Shown here one piece after another: positions 1-10,800 of a DNA stretch of 64,000 nucleotides. The notes beneath the pieces were generated by a model that saw nothing but the letters and a program-made list of their open reading frames with translations, was not told the DNA's origin and did no database searches. Each line of letters begins with the position of its first letter. The first letter of the stretch is position 1. Both the position numbers and the translations under genes were made by a program. Source of the stretch: Phoebastria nigripes (lineage: Eukaryota > Chordata > Aves > Procellariiformes > Diomedeidae); contig JAYKAV010002553.1 in assembly GCA_035582835.1 (NCBI GenBank), forward strand, positions 930,458 to 994,457. The letters are read 5' to 3'.

Positions 1-1150
1 AGAGACAGGAACACAGCTCCCTCTGTCGGGTAGCAGCAAACTAAATACGAAAGTGTTTCATAACACGTCCCTTCTTGAATATCTCTTGCAATAGGCTGAG
101 TGAAGTTTGCATGGCTCTGTTCCTTCCTCCCATCCTCAGCTGACCTTCAGCTGCTGCTGCAAAATCCTTCAGGGTACAGTAAAATAGAGACACTGAAGGA
201 GCAGCAAGTATTTCACAGCATTAATAAAACAGGAAGAAGGTTAATTCTTCCTTAATGTTTAATAGATCTGTATTTCAGGGAAGTGAAACACACATGGCTT
301 CCCCCAAGAACTCATTTGTCATCTGCACTACTCCAGCATCAGCCTGATCAGACAGACAAGACTACCCTGAAAACAATTTTACTTTGGCAACTCAAAGGGT
401 GGGAAAGCAGAATGCACATGACTGTTAGGAGAATTAGGAAACTACTAGAAAGCTATTGGTAGCTTTGCACCAGAAGAGAAACGCTCTGGAGGAACACTTC
501 TTGATCAAGACAGACAAGCATTAGTCGTGGTTGCTACAGATGCAGAAGGAATGGGTTCATGATAAAGGCAAGTCCAACAGCTGTTCAGACTCGCCAAGAA
601 CCACTACTGACACAGATTGTGAAGTTGCTAACACAACATCAAAGCCACCTGACATTTCTGGAGCTCTGCTGAAGTTGCGTTACACCACCAGTAGCAGAAC
701 ATGGCCCAGGGCTGGATTTCTGCCAGGGACAGATTACATTCTGCTTCCCCCCCACCCCCAACAAAGATAAGCTCTTGAACGAGAAAGATTTTATATCATC
801 ATCGGGGTATCTGCACTGATTTCAGCAGAGCTACAGCACAGATGCTCTTCAGCAGCTCAGACTCCTCAGCCCTTGCTCTTAGAACATGCTGCAAGGTCTC
901 CTTACATTTAAAGCAGAACAAAGATATCTACAACAGCAGTCAGCTAGAATTCAAAAAAACTCCACAAGTTCACACAGCCTTCATCATACATGTTGTGCAT
1001 CCTAGGCTGGGGGGAGTAAATTTAAAGATTGTTCACTGCTGTAACTACCAACTAAACAAGAAGAGATCCAGCTCCAAAGGCCAAAGCATGAAAGAAAAAA
1101 GGGATCATACAATGACTGGCAACCTGCTCGTTATCATGAAATACTCTTAC
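1..1150. other. GSTO1 intron 4 sequence, left edge
   Basis: Inferred to be intron of GSTO1. I looked on the minus strand for the two remaining C-terminal exons (the WPWFERL-type helix motif and the C-terminal tail) and did not see them. No RNA gene or repeat recognised. Confidence 0.6.
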
Positions 1151-1252
1151 CTCTTCAAGTTTGCCAAACTTTTCAGCAATCTCTGCTTTCAGTGCCGTGG
1201 TGTCCTGTCCATCTTTGATTGCCACAAAATACTTGAAAACTATGGGTGTTAT
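1151..1252 (-). CDS. GSTO1: GSTO1 coding exon 4
   Basis: Acceptor TTGTACAG, donor GTAAGAG; 34 codons in phase 0, residues 123-156 ([15 protein letters not shown] ... KFGKLEE). Matches the first helices of the C-terminal domain. The next exon is outside the window. Confidence 0.88.
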
Positions 1253-4200
1253 CTGTACAAAGGAAAGTATAAAGTTTGTAATGTTCCTATTACAATAATA
1301 CACTCAGAGCTTAAAATGTTAAGTTAGATTTTAAGATATTAGATGCAAGTTAAATCTTAAAGATTTAACTTTAGAGATTTACATCAAGTCCATTAATAAA
1401 AATCTTTTATATTTCAGAAAAGGTAAGAAAAGTCTTAAAGGAAGAATGAATGCAAATACTAATGAATTTTAGTCTTGTGATAAGAGGAGAATAATGAAAA
1501 GAAGGGCATGTTTCCCATTTGCACACACTACCAAAAAAGTAGCAAGAAAGGTAGCAAGGTGCAGCGTGGTACTCTTTTCCCAGTTACAGATTTCTAAAAT
1601 CCAAATGCACTTTAATTATCAACATTTAAGGTACTTTAAGAAAGAGATATGCAGCCCAGGATATGCAGGCTTCTACAAACCTGTGCATTTTCTAATTCGG
1701 TAATTGCCAGAGAAATTAGCGTTCAGCACCAGAAAGTTGCCCAGTGGCCAAACTTAACTAAATTATATTCTCAAAAGCTCATAGACAAACATTTTTCTAA
1801 GATCTTGTCATTCATACAACCAACATTCAGTGCACATTTCATTTCCTGCAACATGCTTCCCTGTAACCCTCTTCCCATCATGCCTACTCAGAAAGGCCTG
1901 TTGTAAATACATCCTCCCTTCTATCCCCCTTCTTTGTCCACATCTCTTAGCATCTTCTGTTGCTTCCTCATATCCAAGCTGACTTCTTTCACTTCCTTCA
2001 AAGCACATGCTTGTACAGAGAGGTTACTTCCAGTCAGCCACAATGCCCGCCTCCAACCCCTACTGAGAGCCAAAACCAGTCTCCTCATACATGTCCCATG
2101 TCTACAGCCACCTGCCAACTCTTGTCCATGGTTGTAGGCACTCTTCACATTCCGCATTCATACAGTACTTCCTACAGAAAGACTCAGATTAAAATACAGC
2201 AATTGTCACTGCCTAGGTCTCAAGCATTCAGCTGATTTGGTCTACTAACCTTTGCTCTATTGCAGGATGCTCAAAATCCTGCCTCAGTCATATATACTTT
2301 CACTAGCTTGGCTGTCTTCCTGCACCCATCCCCACACATAAATGCTGGGAGCAATTCAGAAACACAGTGGTTTGTATGTGCTCACAGCAAGAGACCCCAA
2401 ATAACCCCTCCGGTTATTTAAATGCTTTTTCCAGACACAAGACCTGCCTTAAAGGATGAAAGCAGCATTGGCAACAGAGCTGCAGTTTTTGGTGCTATGG
2501 TAAAGTAAGAAACACAATCCCACCCTGATCACACAGTACCTTTGAGAAGTGTTCCAAGAGCATCTTCTGAAAGGCTCGCTCATATGGGTCCGAAGGCATC
2601 AACTTCTTCCCTGGAAATGCTTCATCCAAATATTCACAAGTGATTGGGGACTCATAGATCAGCTGGCCCTTGCTGGTCTCCAGAACAGGAACCAGCCCAA
2701 ACGGGTTCTTCTCAAAGAACCAGTCAGGTTTGTTCTTCAGATTGATGTTGATTACTTCATGGCTAAAAGAGCAAAAGAAACAAGACCCAAACAGGGTCAG
2801 TTCTGCTACAGTCCACTCCATACCATGGTGAAATGCAGTCATTACACCTCAACAGCTACAGTATTTGAGAGGTGGAATCCTCATTCCCCTGCTCTCCTTA
2901 GTCTTCCCTGAAGTCCTTTGGAGGACTAACCACTTGACACATAGAAATACTGCCAGGGAGCACTTCCCTTTGCTGGAGAAAATCAGCACTGACTTACAAT
3001 GACTTGTTTGTTAAACTAATAAAAGACACATGAACAGACTGCAAGCACAAGGAGGCAGCCCTTATAGTCATGCTAAAAACAAAGGTCAAGCTCAGAATGC
3101 AGCACACTTATCACATGCAGGTTCAGAGACGTTCTAAGAAAGAAACACTTGATTGCAAATAAGCTACACTCCAATTAAGAAATGCAGCTGAACTTTAATC
3201 TGACCTTACACCAATGAGCAACTCAGGAGAGCATCCTACCTACTTATCTTCCCCACCTATGGCCTCACATAAAACAGGTGTGCAGGGTAAAGGCAAAATA
3301 GATATCAACAAAAAAGACACATGGGAAATATGTCTATATTATATTAACAAAGCATGTTATATGTGTGACCCCAGAAAATTCCTAGTAAGCCCAAAGGTCT
3401 GCTAAACACAGCTGAATCTTCAAAACAACTAAAAGGTTACCAGAAGGCACCTACCATGTTTAGGTAGCAATAAAACCCCTCCAAAATCACTATACTAAAA
3501 CAAACCTCCCAGCTCCAAAAATCAGTCCAAAGCTACTAAATAAAAACAAAATTAAACTGACCTGAAAGTTTTAAGGCACCTACTCTTTGGAAAAAAGACC
3601 CAAGAAAAAAAACAAAACAAACGAACCAACCCAACTCTCACCTTGCTATCAGGAGAACCGAGTGGTAAGCATTCACTGTACTAACATGGACTCCCGGCCC
3701 AGTAATGGTAAACAAACAGTTGGCAGGCCTGGGACTTGGTGGGAATCAGCAGGTGGAAAACCCTGTTACTCTGAAGCTGTAAACTGAGGGAAGCATTAGT
3801 CCCCGTTTAAAAACGCTGAAATGACACAACTATCTTGAAAAAGAAACAAACACAAGTACTGAATTCCATTAACTTACTACAACACAGGAATGAGAAGGCA
3901 TTATAGGAACACAGTACATTTCCTCTTTTAAAAAGGCCACTCACTCACTATTGTGTTTTGCTAAGTGGTAATATAAACAGAAACACTTAATATTCGTATC
4001 TCCCAGAATTTTCACTGCAGCTTACATCAAAACCAAACAACAACATACGTGAAGGCTCTACTCACATTTACCCAGGACAAGCTCAAACACTATTATTGCA
4101 AACATTCAGGATGACAGGCGAGAACAAAAAAATCAGCTTGGATTTTTTCCCTACGGATTTACTTTGGGCCTTTACATAACTGATTTCATACACAACCTAC

Positions 4201-4801
4201 TTATTTCCCATGTCAGCAAGACACCGCTCCCCAAAAAAGTCTTAAGAAGTTCAAGCTTTATAGCAAAATCACCCACAGAAACCCTCTTTCATTCAGTTAT
4301 TTTGGGGATGTTTAATTAAGACCCATTTAGGATGCCCAGGTAAGAAGGGAAGCTTGAACCACCCCCTGCTCCGTGCGAGCCCTGACAGACCGTCACAGGA
4401 GCGCGGTGTGCAGCGGCACCGGGGGAGGGGGACGACGGACAGCGGAGCAGGGCAGCCGGCGGGGAGCCGCGCACCGCGTCATACCGGCCCGCCGGGAAGG
4501 CCTCACCTGATGCCCTTGGCGCGGAGGACGAGGCGCGTCCTCTGGGCGAAGGGGCAGAACCGCATGCTGTAGAGCCGGATCACCCCCTCGGGCACAGGCC
4601 CCGGGGCCGCGCTGCCTGAGGAGAGAGAAGAGAAGAGAACCATCGCGACCGTTACAGCCGTTACTCGCCTCACGCACAGCCCCGCGCACTCTCCACAGGC
4701 CGCCCAGCCCCGGCTGAGGCGATACGGTAGCCTGCCCGCGTCCCTGCCCGCCGGGGCCGCCGCTTACCCTTGCCCAGGCTGCGAGAGTGATCACCCGCCA
4801 T
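1151..4801 (-). CDS. GSTO1: GSTO1, omega-class glutathione S-transferase (5' part; exons 1-4)
   Basis: Cytosolic thiol transferase and dehydroascorbate reductase of the GST omega class. Four exons are visible on the minus strand: 4801-4768, 4615-4507, 2762-2540 and 1252-1151. They join to exactly 156 codons without a stop. The N-terminal thioredoxin-like domain shows the omega-type active site RFCPFAQR with the catalytic cysteine at residue 32. The glutathione-site residues K59, V72, E85 and S86 fall at the same numbers as in human GSTO1. The [19 protein letters not shown] segment is diagnostic of the class. The family is about 240 residues long, so about 85 C-terminal residues (the rest of the helical domain) lie left of position 1; I found no matching exon in 1-1150. 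The start codon lies in a CpG island and the gene diverges from CFAP43. GSTO2 is the alternative name, but conserved human-type numbering and position next to CFAP43 favour GSTO1. Confidence 0.93.
1253..2539. other. GSTO1 intron 3
   Basis: Flanked by a matched donor and acceptor on the minus strand. AT-rich, no coding signal and no recognisable repeat. Confidence 0.75.
2540..2762 (-). CDS. GSTO1: GSTO1 coding exon 3 (glutathione site)
   Basis: Acceptor TTTTAG, donor GTACTG. Residues 48-121: contains K59, the V72-P73 cis-proline turn (FGLVPVLE), and E85-S86, which bind glutathione in the family, then the linker into the helical domain. Confidence 0.95.
2763..4506. other. GSTO1 intron 2
   Basis: Between exons 2 and 3 on the minus strand. 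Becomes GC-rich towards exon 2, where it enters the CpG island. No other gene recognised. Confidence 0.75.
4507..4615 (-). CDS. GSTO1: GSTO1 coding exon 2 (active-site cysteine)
   Basis: Acceptor CTCAG, donor GTGAGG. Carries the start of the thioredoxin fold and the catalytic motif with Cys32 ([18 protein letters not shown]). Splits a serine codon with exon 3, where human GSTO1 has arginine. Confidence 0.93.
4768..4801 (-). CDS. GSTO1: GSTO1 coding exon 1
   Basis: Start codon at 4801-4799 (CAT on the plus strand). Encodes [11 protein letters not shown] plus one base; the donor is GTAAGC. The short first exon with phase-1 end matches the omega GST pattern. Confidence 0.9.
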
Positions 4802-5115
4802 CGCGCCGCGCCGCGCTGTGCCGTGCCCCGCCGCGCCGCCGCCGGCCGTGAGGAGGGCGGGAACCACGGCCCTTCAATGGGGGCAGGGCCGCTGCCGCGG
4901 TGCGCGGACACGAGCTGGGAGTCACGAGCCGGGAGCCAAGGCCTGTGTGCCGGCTTGCCTCCCTCCCCCGGGGGTTGTCGGCACCCTGCCTCAGGTGGCT
5001 GGCACCCACGGAGCGGGGAAAGCTTGGGTTTGGGTGGGAGGAGCGTCGCGCAGCCCGGTGGTCCCTCCTTGAGCTGACTGTCCTCCCCACTGGGGATGCT
5101 GACCCGCTTGCTGGG

Positions 5116-7319
5116 ACCGGCACCGTTAAGCTGCTCTTAATGCTCTCTTCTTTACAACTGCAGCATAACCCACCCCAGCTGCCACTCCCATTTAAATGGG
5201 AAACCTATGGCAAAACTCCACCCCATATGCCTGTTTTTTTCAAGTGGTGCCTCCAGCAGCTGGTGATGCACCAGGCCTCCCTCTGCTTCCCTCACTGCCT
5301 CCTCCCTGGACAGGGCCTCCTGGGCCAGGCCTTCTGTTACAGCAGCACTGCATCACCTATTGGCCTTCAAAATCCAATCCAATCCAATCCCACCTTGAGG
5401 ATAACAAGGAAGGTTTCTCTCTCCTGCAGCTATTCTGCTTCATGATGAAAAACCAAGAGGAGACAACAGATAATCTAACAGATAAGGGGGCACAGCAAAT
5501 GTTAGATTTAATTTAATTACTATCTTGCAATCATAGAGGGATTCATGCTTGCTTCTCCAAACATGACCTGTGGGAGCATCAGTATGTGCATAGAGCAAAA
5601 GAGAGAACCGAAGCATGGACTGAAGTCCTCTCCATCCCTTTTGCCTACTCTTCAGTTGAGGTGAGGGCACCAGGGCCTTCCTTGTACCAGCTTTTCCTGG
5701 GGTATAATAGTGGAAATGGAGGAGCTTTCCTCCTAATGTGTTTCACACAGTGTCCAAGTTGATGTATGGTCCCAGAAGTAAAATGCTTCCCTTCCTGGGG
5801 CTCCACANGCTTCCATCCAACCTTCAGGTCAGAGCTGTACGTTATTAGGAAATGGCACATTTGTAGGCACCAGAGGGCTGGGGCAGCCGTAGCTGAAGGG
5901 AGGGATGGTCCTGGGCCTCCTGGCGATGGACATGTGTCTGTCAAACCCCCAAGGCTAATAGAGGAACTGGAGCTTCTCCAGTCTCCTCAGTGGATTCATG
6001 CTTGCACAGTGAGGAAGTTTTGCCTGTTGATGACTTGATGACTTTTGGTTTGGTTTTATCACTGCAGTTGGGACTCAGGCATCATGTCACAAAGACCAAT
6101 ATTTTCTGTGGTGATCTCTCCTGCAGGCAAACACTGAGATGGCCACTAGTAAAGTGACCATGAACCTGACACCGTTATCCATTTGAATAGAAGAACAATA
6201 TGATTTTTTGTTAAGTCATTGCTGTTTGATTATGTAATTAATAAGCAGCTCAGCAGTGAAAGGGAGTGGTAATTCGTTGCACAAGCCTGCCATGCCCTAG
6301 GCAAACAGAAGCTCTATGTAAGATATTCTTTACCAACAAAATAATTTCTCCTACCATTAAAAAAACTGTGTTAGAGGACATATTTCTCATTCCTCTGAGT
6401 GCCTGCCCTTAGGAAAGATTCAGCAACATTTTGGGTCATGAAAAAAGAGAAAATTCATTTGAAGTTTCTTTTAGCAATTAAGAACAACACAGGCAGTCTG
6501 CTAACTCACAGCCCGGAGGCAGGCACGTAGGAACCCAAAGCAGCATCACAAAATCTGTGTGCTACAATAGCCCCTCAAAGGCATCATAGAAAAATAAACC
6601 CATTTTCCCATCCTATCTTGGTTTTGCGTGGCATACAGAACACCTGTGGAGGCAAGAGGTAAGGTACAGGCTTGTCCCACTGCCTCTGGACAGGAGTGCC
6701 ACTCTCCATTGTTGCTCCATGGTGCTGTGGGCGCGTAGCAGTATCGCAAAACTGCACACTGCCACTGTACAGATAAGTAATAACGAACTAACGCAAGCAA
6801 GCGAGAGACTATAAATAACATTTCTCCCTTTAGGAAAGGGAAAAGGAGATGTTATTGCTAATTCTGCTTTTAAGATACTTGGAGGTGTTCACTGTGTTAC
6901 CATGCTAAAAGCCGTAAGTATACAGAGAAAGACTGTAGCTGTACTTTCTCTTCTTTCCAGTGGTCAACTTCTCCTCAGCTCTCTTTGAAGCTTCAGGAGC
7001 ACTGTCTTACACATCCTGAGAAGAACTGCAGTACCTTGTGAAAGGAAAAACAAGCGAAGCGATGGGAGAACAGGTACGGCTGTCTCACTAAGTGAAAGGC
7101 TAAATGCCACTGGAACAGCAAGCACGCAGCCACAGCAAGGACCCGTGGGGTGGCCGAGGGAAGGAACCCACGGTTGCTCCCCCAAGGCTGACCCCCTTCT
7201 ACACCTGATAAAAGCTACCTGCTTTCTAGACACAGCAGCAATGATTACACAGGTTAAAGGCCACAGATACCAGTGACTCACGGGCAGAATTACCCCACTA
7301 GCCACAGGTCAGTACCTGT
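5116..7319. other. Divergent intergenic region GSTO1-CFAP43
   Basis: About 2.2 kb of non-island DNA between two CpG-island promoters. No coding exon supported; the open frames here are short, unconserved and one contains an N (5808). Holds the AATCC repeat at 5371-5390 and a degenerate X-box-like site at 6896-6909. Confidence 0.65.
5371..5390. repeat. (AATCC)4 simple repeat
   Basis: Four perfect copies of the pentamer AATCC in direct tandem. Confidence 0.9.
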
Positions 7320-7830
7320 GAGAATGGCCGGGTGTGCTACAGGGAGCTCTTCTCGTCCCTTTGTACTCAACTCCGGCCCAGGAGAAGAGCCCTACATGCG
7401 CCTTCCGCTATGGCAGCTGGCCCTTTAAATACCTACCCGTGCTCATTGGTTGGTTGGCGCACGGGCGCAGGCCAATCAGCTCTCTGTTTTAAGCCTGGCG
7501 GGAGGCGTTGTGTCAGCTAATAGCAGAAGCTGTTCTTGTTCCTAAGAGACTGGTCTAAACAGGCTGGTGGTGGTGTGGGGCGGATGGAGGCGGCCGGTGA
7601 GGCCCGGAACGTGGGCCCGGCTGGTGAGGAGCTTCGCGCCGAGGCCCCGGCGGGCCGCTACTGCCCCTCGGCCGAGGAGGCCGCGCTGGAAGTAAGGTGG
7701 GGGCCGGCCGGGACAGCCCGTGCCCTTCGGGCCTCCACACGCCACAGACTCCTGAGCCTCTTGGCCCCGGCGGGGTGCCCGGTGTCCTGTCCTGTGCCCC
7801 CGGGGCCTAGCTCCTCTCACCCCGGGTCAG
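7320..7830. promoter_or_regulatory. CpG island / CFAP43 promoter with two CCAAT boxes
   Basis: GC-rich and CpG-rich block spanning the CFAP43 start codon. An ATTGG (reverse CCAAT) lies at 7445-7449 and a direct CCAAT at 7472-7476, 139 and 112 bases before the ATG. No TATA box seen. The transcription start is not determinable from sequence alone. Confidence 0.75.
7584..7696 (+). CDS. CFAP43: CFAP43 coding exon 1
   Basis: Residues 1-38, [17 protein letters not shown] onward, Ala/Gly/Glu-rich. Donor taken as AAG|GTGGGG because it yields V-S-W-V-Q-G-F with exon 2, as in other vertebrates. The stronger-looking GTAAGG five bases earlier would break the frame. Confidence 0.85.
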
Positions 7831-10800
7831 CTCTATGCAGCTGTCAGAGAATAGGGCAGGTCTAGCAGGGAAAGGAAGGAAGGGAGGCTGCTGTTCTGTG
7901 GGTCTGTGTTAGGGCGGCAGGTAGTTGCCCGGGGGGAGGTAAAGAAGCACTTGCACTGCAGCGTATAGCAGGGACAGAGCCTTTGGTGGATTTGGGTGAA
8001 ACTTAGGTTCTCTGCCCCTTAGCACAGGGAGGCTCTGAAGCAGGGAGTGAGTTTTAAGCTGGAGCTTGATGAATTGAAGCATGGCATGAGTTGTTGTCTT
8101 TTCCAGCATAGTGGTTCTGGCAGCANGCAATGCTCATGAACTCTCGAGGTGTGCTTTTCTTCTCAGTACCTGGCCTCATGAGCCCATACAGTTCAGTTCT
8201 GGTCAGGGCCACATCTCTCTCCTGTTCTACCCAGACTACTTCAACCTCTAGAACTTCCCTGGCTGTTCTGTACCTCCTAAACACGACTGTCATCATCTCC
8301 TGCCATGGCTCTTAATTTTCCTGGTATTCAAGTCCTCGCTCCTGCCTTTCTCTCTCAGCATCTTAACCTGCATGTCAGAGACTTTCAGATTTCCATTTCC
8401 CACAAACATAACCCACACTATATATAGAAAGACACTTCTCTTCCAGAGCTCTTGGAATCCAACAACTTGCTTTTTGGTTCTGAACAAACAGGAGCTGCAG
8501 ATGAATTAAGCCCTTCCTGCCCCACCTTGGTTGAGACTTTCACAGCAGTCTAGGATGCTTAGACTTTTTTTCCTATGTAATGGGACAGATGTTTAAACTT
8601 CCTTGTCCATTGTCAGTATTTCAGCTGTTTCATCGACGCTTATGGGACATAGATCCATAATCATAGGTGCAGCACTTTTTAGTGGAAAGAAAATTATTTG
8701 TTCTAGTAATAGGAGCAACAGGCTTCAGCTTTAACCGTTCTGATACTTGCAGAGTAAAGAAGATACCATCTGAAGCATGTCATTGCTATTCAGAGGAGGT
8801 CCCTTGTGCAAACTGGTGTTACTTGGAAGAGCTGTGACCCAGGTTTTCCGCTTTGTGAAAACACCATTATGAAATGAAAATATGCAAAATGAAAAAAGAA
8901 TTTAATCCCTATTGAATGTGAAGCAAAGCCCATTTCCACAAAACAGAAAAGTTTAAAGTTTGCCTTTCTTATAAATTAATGTTAGCAGTAGTAGTATACA
9001 TATCAGTTTTAGAAGAAAGTGACAAAAATTATTTTGCAGTGGGCAATTGGAATGCTGTGTTCTGTGTCTTCAGAAAACACAGAACTTTGACAAAACTCAT
9101 GGTTTCATATAACCTGTTTTGTGTGAACTAGTATTTTTCAGTGGCAAAATGCTCTGTAAAGAAATTTCCAAGCAACTCTAATTGCTTTGCCCCATCTACA
9201 TTTCACCAGCTGGCAAAGTTTATGACTGAAATACTTCTGACACAATGTTTATACAGAACTGGGGACAGACACAGCATGGAAAACATGTGGGTGAGCCATG
9301 GCTAATTACCTGACCCAGTGTGTACTGCACCAGTCATAGCTGACATCAGATATGGTGTTATACCTGAATCCTTGTCCCCTTAAGCCTTTACTGGTTGTGT
9401 AAGGATGATAAATTGCACTGTCATCCCATTAATTTATCCCTGCATACGTATTTTCTAGACTTCATTTTACCTCTGCGAACAGAAGTTAAAAAGACTTCAT
9501 TTCCACTGATTCAGATCTAGTGTTGGAGAAAAGCATAGACCTGGTCCTGTGAGCATGTTCATAAAGGTCTGCTTATGTGCCATGGCACGTCATACATCTA
9601 GTTCTTGTGTAAAAGGTCCGGAAAAACATTCATCAGCTGAAATGTCTCCTTTTTGTTGCCATGGTATTCAGTTCATCTGCATGAGCACGTGGTCAGTGTG
9701 CTCCCACTCCCCTCTGGCTACACTTACTCCTCTGGTGTGTAGCGAAAGAGGCCAAGAGCAGAAACTGCTCAGAAAAGATAACGAGAAGTTATTGCTGGAT
9801 GTAAATATCTTAAGATGAGTCATATAAAAATGTTCCTAACTATGAGAGTGCTGAGGCTGTAGTACAATCTTCTAGTAAGAGTACAGAGGATCAGCAGCTG
9901 AGCTGATCTTATGACTGACTTAACGTTCATGAAAGGAGCATAAAAACGCTGCTTGCAATTGCAGAGGACAAAGATCTTTTCCAGTAAAATGCTCTTATCT
10001 GGAAGAAGAGAAGAGATGGAAAGTTTCTGAATAGAAATTAGAAGAGAAGGTGCTAAAGCAGTGTTGTGCACAGAGGATATGTGTTACACTGCTGAAACTT
10101 TTCTAACATGGTACTAGCAGACTAAGTTGTGGCTCAGTCAGACATCTTCACTTAGTGGTAAATGCAAATCCCTTTGATAAGAGGACCCTGATATTTATCC
10201 ACACACTTTCTGAAAGGTAAAAACATCTGCAGGCAGTTATGAATTTGTTGATACGTTGTAAGTTAATAAGCTGACTCCTCTTCAGTAATTTATTTCAGTC
10301 CTTGTGTAACACATCCTGTTTACGTTGCAAAGTTTTACCATGTTAAAGTACTGGTATCTTTAAAGCAGAATAGTCCTCCTAGTTATGTTCATATAAACAC
10401 AGGCCATGCCTTTGTATTTTTTATTTTATGGGGATGAGATGAACTACAACAGTGTAAAAAGGTTAAGCAAACACAATTGGGTCCCCAATACAGATGGTAC
10501 CTGTGTAATTCTTTCAGAGTAAAGGTATACTCTATTACTATGATATATGAGTACAAAAACAGAGCCTGTGAACTGGCTAACTTTATTTTTAGTGAAAACT
10601 GAAAGAAATATAACCATCTCTCCGTGTTCTTATGACAGTCCTTTGTGCTCCATCAGGGTAAGATTGACCCTATGTTTTTGGAAACACTGAACTAGTGATT
10701 CATAATACCAGATCTTGAAGTTATTGTGGTTTTGCAATGTTGGTATGAGGATGAGTCTAACATCCCGAGCATCAGTTCAGTGTAACTTAGGCTACAACAT

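Larger units (their letters stand above)
4380..5115. promoter_or_regulatory. CpG island over GSTO1 promoter and first exons
   Basis: Abrupt rise in G+C and CpG compared with flanks, covering GSTO1 exons 1-2 and about 300 bases upstream of its ATG. Typical of a TATA-less housekeeping promoter. Boundaries are by eye. Confidence 0.8.

Noticed and set aside
1..1150. Search for GSTO1 exons 5 and 6
   Set aside because: No minus-strand segment resembles the conserved C-terminal helices, so the exons are taken to lie outside the window.
4393..4911. 172-codon open frame on the minus strand
   Set aside because: It reads in the wrong frame through GSTO1 exons 1-2 and the CpG island. High G+C removes stops; composition is Arg/Gly/Pro/Ala-rich with no family match.
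7536..7583. CFAP43 start further upstream
   Set aside because: The frame is open back to 7536, but there is no ATG before 7584 in that stretch.
7686..7692. Donor GAA|GTAAGG for CFAP43 exon 1
   Set aside because: It matches consensus well but gives an incompatible phase with exon 2; the donor five bases later keeps the frame and the conserved V-x-W-V-Q-G-F.
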